From Deltaproteobacteria bacterium (GTDB taxonomy: Bacteria > Desulfobacterota > Desulfarculia > Adiutricales > Adiutricaceae), in NCBI GenBank assembly GCA_031273455.1, contig JAISRZ010000096.1:1-64000 (forward strand): 64,000 bases of DNA, read 5' to 3'. Below, piece after piece: positions 60,618 through 64,000 of the stretch. Numbering within the stretch: the stretch's first letter is position 1; each line of letters begins with the position of its first letter. The position numbers were made by a program, and so were the translations under genes. The notes below the pieces were generated by a model. That model was not told where the DNA came from, made no database searches, and worked only from the letters and a program-made list of their open reading frames with translations.

Positions 60618-60956
60618 GGCCTGTCTCCTAACGCTTTTTTTAAGCGGCCTAAAGTCTTGAAGACGTCCTTCTATAAGACATCCTTATAGTTGAGTCTATA
60701 AAGGCCTCATGGGCTTTAAAGGGGTCTAAGGAATAATTGGGGATAATATATAATCCCTGGCCAAAAATCCATAGACCTTAAACCCCCCTAACCGTTCGCC
60801 CTTAATAACCTTCCAGACCTTAATGGCCGACTAGCGTTAAAAGCCTTTAATCCCTGGCCTCGCGGAAAAAATTAGTTTAGCTACAAACAAAGGCTATAAC
60901 ATATTGATTTTATTAGGGAAATATGAGTTTATCCCGAATAACTTGTAAACTAGGGC
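60618..60956. other. gap where an S-component gene would be expected
   Basis: No ORF and no HxPDG-type CbiM N-terminus in any minus-strand frame that I can see. It has an AT-rich patch with TATATTATC (minus strand), which may be a promoter for cbiQ. Confidence 0.55.
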
Positions 60957-61748
60957 CTACCTTAGAGAAAATCTAAGCGGCACTTTTAAAGGCATAGTGT
61001 CCAAGCCCACTTCCGGGGGGATGGGCGGTAAAGGCGAGACCCGGCTTAATAAGGCCATGGCCTCGTCATCCAGACGTTTATGCCCGGAGCTTTGCTCTAA
61101 ACGCGGGGAGGTGACCGCCCCGTTTTTTAAAACAATAAAACTGACCTGGACCACCCCGGTCTCCCGCCGACTTTGGGAGGCGGGCGGGTACTTTTTGTTT
61201 CTTTCCAGCCGGGCCCGGATCTGGTTCCGATAAGCCGCGGCGGCGTTGGAGGTCCCCCGACCGGTTCCCCCGGGGGTTCCCCCTGGCCCAGGGCCGCCCG
61301 GCCCGGGGGCGGTGGCGGTTCCTTCGCCGGTGGCCCCAGAAGCGGGAGCTGGATTGGCTTTGGGTTTGGGCTTGGGTTTAGCTTTGGGTTTCGGTTTATC
61401 CACCGGCGGCGGGGGCGGCGGGGGGGCTTCCTCGGCCTCGGGGGCCACGGTTTCCACCACTTTAACCTCCTCCTCCGGGACTTCCGGCTCGGGCACGGGC
61501 TCGGGTTCCGGCGGGGGCGGGGGGATCTCGGGCTCGGGTTCGCCAACTTCGCCGCCGCCCCCTTGACCGCCCAAAGGATCGTAATCGCCGAACTCCATGA
61601 CCGCGATGGGGATAAACTCCCGGGGTTTCTCCCCGGGAGCGAACATTAAAAACCCCACGATAAGGCAATGGAAGACAAGGCTTAAGGCGAAACCTTTCTT
61701 CAAGAAAGCCATTGACAGCTGGTCAAACTGGTCCACCGCCATGAGCAT
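60957..61748 (-). CDS. tonB: TonB-family energy transducer
   Basis: 263 residues. An N-terminal membrane anchor (GFALSLVFHCLIVGFLMFA), a Gly patch, a long Pro/Glu then Pro/Lys rod (PEPEIPPPPPEPEP, KPKPKAKPKPKPK) and a TonB C-domain (RARLERNKKYPPASQSRRETGVVQVSFIVLKNGAV...SSGHKRLDDEAMALL). It couples the proton motive force to outer-membrane receptors. exbB, exbD and a receptor are not in the window. It sits between the DUF4198 protein gene (29 bp upstream) and the ECF genes, suggesting a dedicated TonB for metal uptake. Confidence 0.93.
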   Translation of the reverse strand: MLMAVDQFDQLSMAFLKKGFALSLVFHCLIVGFLMFAPGEKPREFIPIAVMEFGDYDPLGGQGGGGEVGEPEPEIPPPPPEPEPVPEPEVPEEEVKVVETVAPEAEEAPPPPPPPVDKPKPKAKPKPKPKANPAPASGATGEGTATAPGPGGPGPGGTPGGTGRGTSNAAAAYRNQIRARLERNKKYPPASQSRRETGVVQVSFIVLKNGAVTSPRLEQSSGHKRLDDEAMALLSRVSPLPPIPPEVGLDTMPLKVPLRFSLR

Positions 61749-61777
61749 GAAGGCTTAATCTCCTGAAGATCCTGAGG

Positions 61778-62560
61778 TTAGTTAGTGACCTTAAAGGTGT
61801 AGCTAGCGGTGTAGTTAACCACGTCGCAAACCTTGGCGTCCGAGTAGGGTTCCTCCACCGAGACCTTGGCCAGCCACTCACCGGCTTTTAAAGGGATGAT
61901 GTTGACAATCCCGTCCTGGTTGGTGGTGGACTGGAAGAAAAGAGCCTCGTTATGCTCAACTAGTCCAGCGATATAGGCCGAGACCTCGCCGCCCCTTAGG
62001 GGTTGGCCCTTAAAGATGACTTTAACCGGAAAAGGTTTGCCAACCTTAATCTTGGAGGGATCGGCTTGGGGGACGAACTCTAAGGCTTGACCCAAGGGTT
62101 TGGCGGCTAAACCACTGTATTTAGCCGAGCCTAAGACCAAAGCCTCTTTCCCGAACCGGTAATAGTTGGAGCATTTAACCGGATCTTTAGTCTCGTTTTT
62201 GGGTTTGCTTTCCCAACCGTCTTTAGTCCTAGTGGAAAAGGCCGCGTTAATTTCCGTCGTCACCACGTAGTTGCCCGGGGCGGCTTTCTCCACGGTCAGA
62301 TAATGGCGGTTATCCACGCCCGGCTCTAAGGTTAACTCGCCCGCGTCGCTATAAACTTTGGGCTGTTGAAATCGACCGGAAAAGGAATCGGGTTTTATCT
62401 CCTCGCCATCCGGAAAATTGTGGCCATAGCCTAAAAAGGCCGTTAGCTTTTGATTAGCCTTCGGATCTTTAGCCTCAGCCCAGTAATCATGGGCCACCGC
62501 TTGAGCCGTGAAGGCCAATAGGGCCGCCAAACAAAAAGCCAGGGAAACTTTAGTCTTCAT
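61778..62560 (-). CDS. periplasmic DUF4198 (NikK-like) protein
   Basis: 260 residues with a signal peptide (LAFCLAALLAFTAQAVA) directly followed by HDYWAE, the conserved mature N-terminus of DUF4198 proteins associated with nickel/cobalt uptake. The region GYGHNFPDGEEI and the C-terminal Ig-like domain (KPFPVKVIFKGQPLRGGEVSAYI; GIVNIIPLKAGEWLAKVSVEE) are typical. His residues near the mature end could bind metal. It is the first gene of the DUF4198-tonB unit upstream of the ECF genes. No clear NikR or cobalamin-riboswitch sequence is in its leader. Confidence 0.87.
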   Translation of the reverse strand: MKTKVSLAFCLAALLAFTAQAVAHDYWAEAKDPKANQKLTAFLGYGHNFPDGEEIKPDSFSGRFQQPKVYSDAGELTLEPGVDNRHYLTVEKAAPGNYVVTTEINAAFSTRTKDGWESKPKNETKDPVKCSNYYRFGKEALVLGSAKYSGLAAKPLGQALEFVPQADPSKIKVGKPFPVKVIFKGQPLRGGEVSAYIAGLVEHNEALFFQSTTNQDGIVNIIPLKAGEWLAKVSVEEPYSDAKVCDVVNYTASYTFKVTN

Positions 62561-62861
62561 TAGATTCTCCTTAATGAGCCATACGGAAAAAAAATTCTTA
62601 TCCAGAGATAAGGTTTTTAGGGTTTAGTTTTTTTTAGCGCCAAAACTAACCCCAAAATCATTGACTATTTTAAAATTATTACCTTTAGTTTTTAGTTTTT
62701 AATGAAATTATTTTTATTATTTATCTATAATTTTTATCTAGAATATTTTACTTTAATGGTTATTTAGAGAAAAGTGGGCCGGGCCAGGTCCAGCCCACTT
62801 AAGTTGGTCGCGTCCGGATGGAAGCGTTAATTTGATAAAATTAAGCTTAATTTCCTCCTTT

Positions 62862-62893
62862 AAAAAACAAAAAACCGCCTCCTTCCGGCGGTT
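62862..62893 (-). terminator. intrinsic terminator, minus strand
   Basis: On the minus strand AACCGCC and GGCGGTT form a stem closing a short loop, followed by TTTTTTGTTTTTT. It would stop transcripts from the right before the DUF4198 unit. Confidence 0.75.
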
Positions 62894-63433
62894 AACCAGA
62901 AAAAGACGGCCTACATGACCTATTCAATATGTTTCCTAAACAAAGATTGGGGAGAATCTTTTTTAGGAAGGCTATAACTAACGGCTTTCTTGGACTAAAG
63001 CCGCTTTAAAAGCGGTTAATACGATCCCAAAATGGTTAATTAACTTCTTGGACAATTAACCTTAAGGGCGGTTGGACCTTAATTCCCTCTTAATGGCCTA
63101 GCTATAGGGCTTAAGACCTTATGGAACGCGAATTAAATCCTGGCCAAAAATCGCCAGAATAATAAGCTCCTTATATGGTTGCGGGCGGTATTATAACCAC
63201 CCCTTTTCCCTGGTGTCAAGCCTACTTGGAGGCTATAGCTATTGCGGCCAATTTTAAAAAGAGAGAATATTTTAACGATATTTCACTAGCGTTTTCTCTA
63301 TATATCCTCCTTATTGGCCGCCTTGGGTTAATGGACTGGATTCGGAACTTTCGCGGCTCAAAACTTAAAACAAAATTATAAATCCTTTAGTTAAAGGCTC
63401 TTTTCCGAAGAATTTACGCCTTTAAACTAAAAA

Positions 63434-63482
63434 AGCCGCCTTACGCCAATAATATAGACGCGAGACAGCCTTCTTGGCGGTT
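63434..63482 (-). terminator. terminator-like hairpin
   Basis: AGCCGCC and GGCGGTT arms enclose about 35 bases. The minus strand continues into TTTTTTT, and the plus strand into ATTTTTAA. Possibly bidirectional. The arms resemble those of the 62.87 kb hairpin. Confidence 0.4.
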
Positions 63483-63820
63483 ATTTTTAATATTATAACT
63501 ATAATTTAAACCGTAAAGCGATGTAAACACTTAGATTTAAATGGCTTACGACTTTATTTTTATTGAATTTATGATGAATTGATTATTGGCGCCCTAAGGA
63601 GCCGAGAGGATAAGGGCCAGATCTTCGTGACAACCCAAAAATAAACGCCAACCGCGAATCCGTTTAGGGAATCTTAACTATAAGGACTTAAGAGAAGGAC
63701 TCCTTAATAGAAGGACTCCTTAATAGCTTAAAAACCCGTTTTCGCCACAACGAAGCTAAAGATACCTAACCTGAAAAAATATGTCAAGAAATCCTTCGCC
63801 TGTTTTCCAGTTCAAGTTTT

Positions 63821-64000
63821 CTAGTTTTCCTCATCAGCGATTCTATTTTGCGTTTCTAGCCATTCAGCGGCTTTTAATTCTTCAATTAACTCTTCTTTGT
63901 GTTCCTCTAAAGAACTTAAAATAGATTTAGTAGTGAAATCAAGTTCAACAGTTCGATTGACAGACTTAAATACTTCATCTAAATCAGCCAATTGTTCTTT
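63821..64000 (-). CDS. C-terminal end of a protein running off the right edge
   Basis: Not on the ORF track, because no start is in the window. The minus strand reads KEQLADLDEVFKSVNRTVELD...LEEHKEELIEELKAAEWLETQNRIADEEN and stops at TAG (63823-63821). It is 59 residues of charged, coiled-coil-like helix. AT-rich codons contrast with the metal-uptake genes, so it may belong to another foreign segment. Family cannot be judged. Confidence 0.65.
   Translation of the reverse strand, partial: KEQLADLDEVFKSVNRTVELDFTTKSILSSLEEHKEELIEELKAAEWLETQNRIADEEN

Larger units (their letters stand above)
62561..63820. other. sparsely coding stretch
   Basis: AT-rich leader of the DUF4198 gene, then two terminator-like hairpins (62862 and 63434), AAGTGGGC/GCCCACTT (62776-62801), and a 16-bp duplication near 63690-63722. 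A 68-residue ORF at 63175 has no ribosome-binding site and is not called. No RNA gene recognised. Confidence 0.5.

Noticed and set aside
60618-60956. Hidden CbiM/NikM gene or remnant
   Set aside because: All minus-strand frames are broken and no CbiM motif is visible.
61173-61649. Gly-rich plus-strand ORFs opposite tonB
   Set aside because: Antisense shadows of the Pro/Lys/Glu-rich TonB rod.
63175-63381. 68-residue ORF with a hydrophobic middle
   Set aside because: No ribosome-binding site, poor codon fit and no recognisable motif; likely chance.

Overview
The window looks like chromosome from a Gram-negative bacterium, most likely a deltaproteobacterial (Desulfobacterota-like) lineage. Evidence for this is a TonB protein, periplasmic signal peptides, an NtrC-type regulator with its own kinase, a split class I fumarase beta subunit, bacteriohemerythrin, and a DUF4198/TonB/CbiQ/CbiO metal-uptake cluster. 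Housekeeping genes are GC-rich and share one codon habit. Between them lie AT-rich genes of foreign look, decayed gene copies, long non-coding gaps and many short tandem duplications. That mixture suggests frequent gene acquisition and loss, as in gut- or host-associated relatives. The lineage is an inference, because no rRNA or other marker is present.

Layout. 0-0.6 kb: the tail of an ATPase/PD-(D/E)XK protein. 0.9-6.6 kb (minus): pgi, a sensor kinase and a sigma-54 activator, with a three-part tandem-repeat array between kinase and regulator. 6.8-8.0 kb: an AT-rich AbiH-family gene. 8.8-12.2 kb: a small protein, malQ, and a two-gene unit ending in a membrane protein. 12.3-15.2 kb: an AAA-ATPase/PD-(D/E)XK gene flanked by the intact membrane-protein gene and a deleted copy of it. 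15.8-17.9 kb: an alkylation-repair pair (Ada/AlkA fusion and Ogt).

17.9-29.4 kb is a defence island: a second AbiH, a frameshifted helicase remnant, an orphan HicB, a two-TM protein, a Swt1-HEPN/DUF499 ATPase, and an SNF2 helicase ending in a DUF3883-like domain. The helicase 5' region is followed by a decayed tandem duplication. The DNA methyltransferase that usually accompanies this ATPase-helicase pair is absent. 29.6-31.9 kb holds a fumarase beta subunit, bacteriohemerythrin and a YiiX-like protease.

33.0-38.0 kb is a HIT-mutS-amidase operon whose three genes all start with TTG and are joined by two TTGA overlaps. 38.1-44.8 kb is a mosaic, partly AT-rich island: Hsp70-TPR protein, compact UvrD-like helicase, DUF5131 protein, adenine methyltransferase and two tiny membrane proteins. 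44.9-49.1 kb (minus): tenA, a 6-TM protein, and a GDT1/radical-SAM/GNAT operon. 49.6-56.5 kb: a VWA/zinc-ribbon protein, a very large membrane protein and its small partner. 57.7-62.6 kb (minus): a MetQ/NlpA-like binding protein and the CbiQ/CbiO-TonB-DUF4198 group, which lacks an S component. The right edge cuts a minus-strand gene.

No rRNA, tRNA or CRISPR array was recognised. The two best leads are the methyltransferase-less DUF499/SNF2 locus and the Hsp70-helicase pair in the 38-45 kb island.
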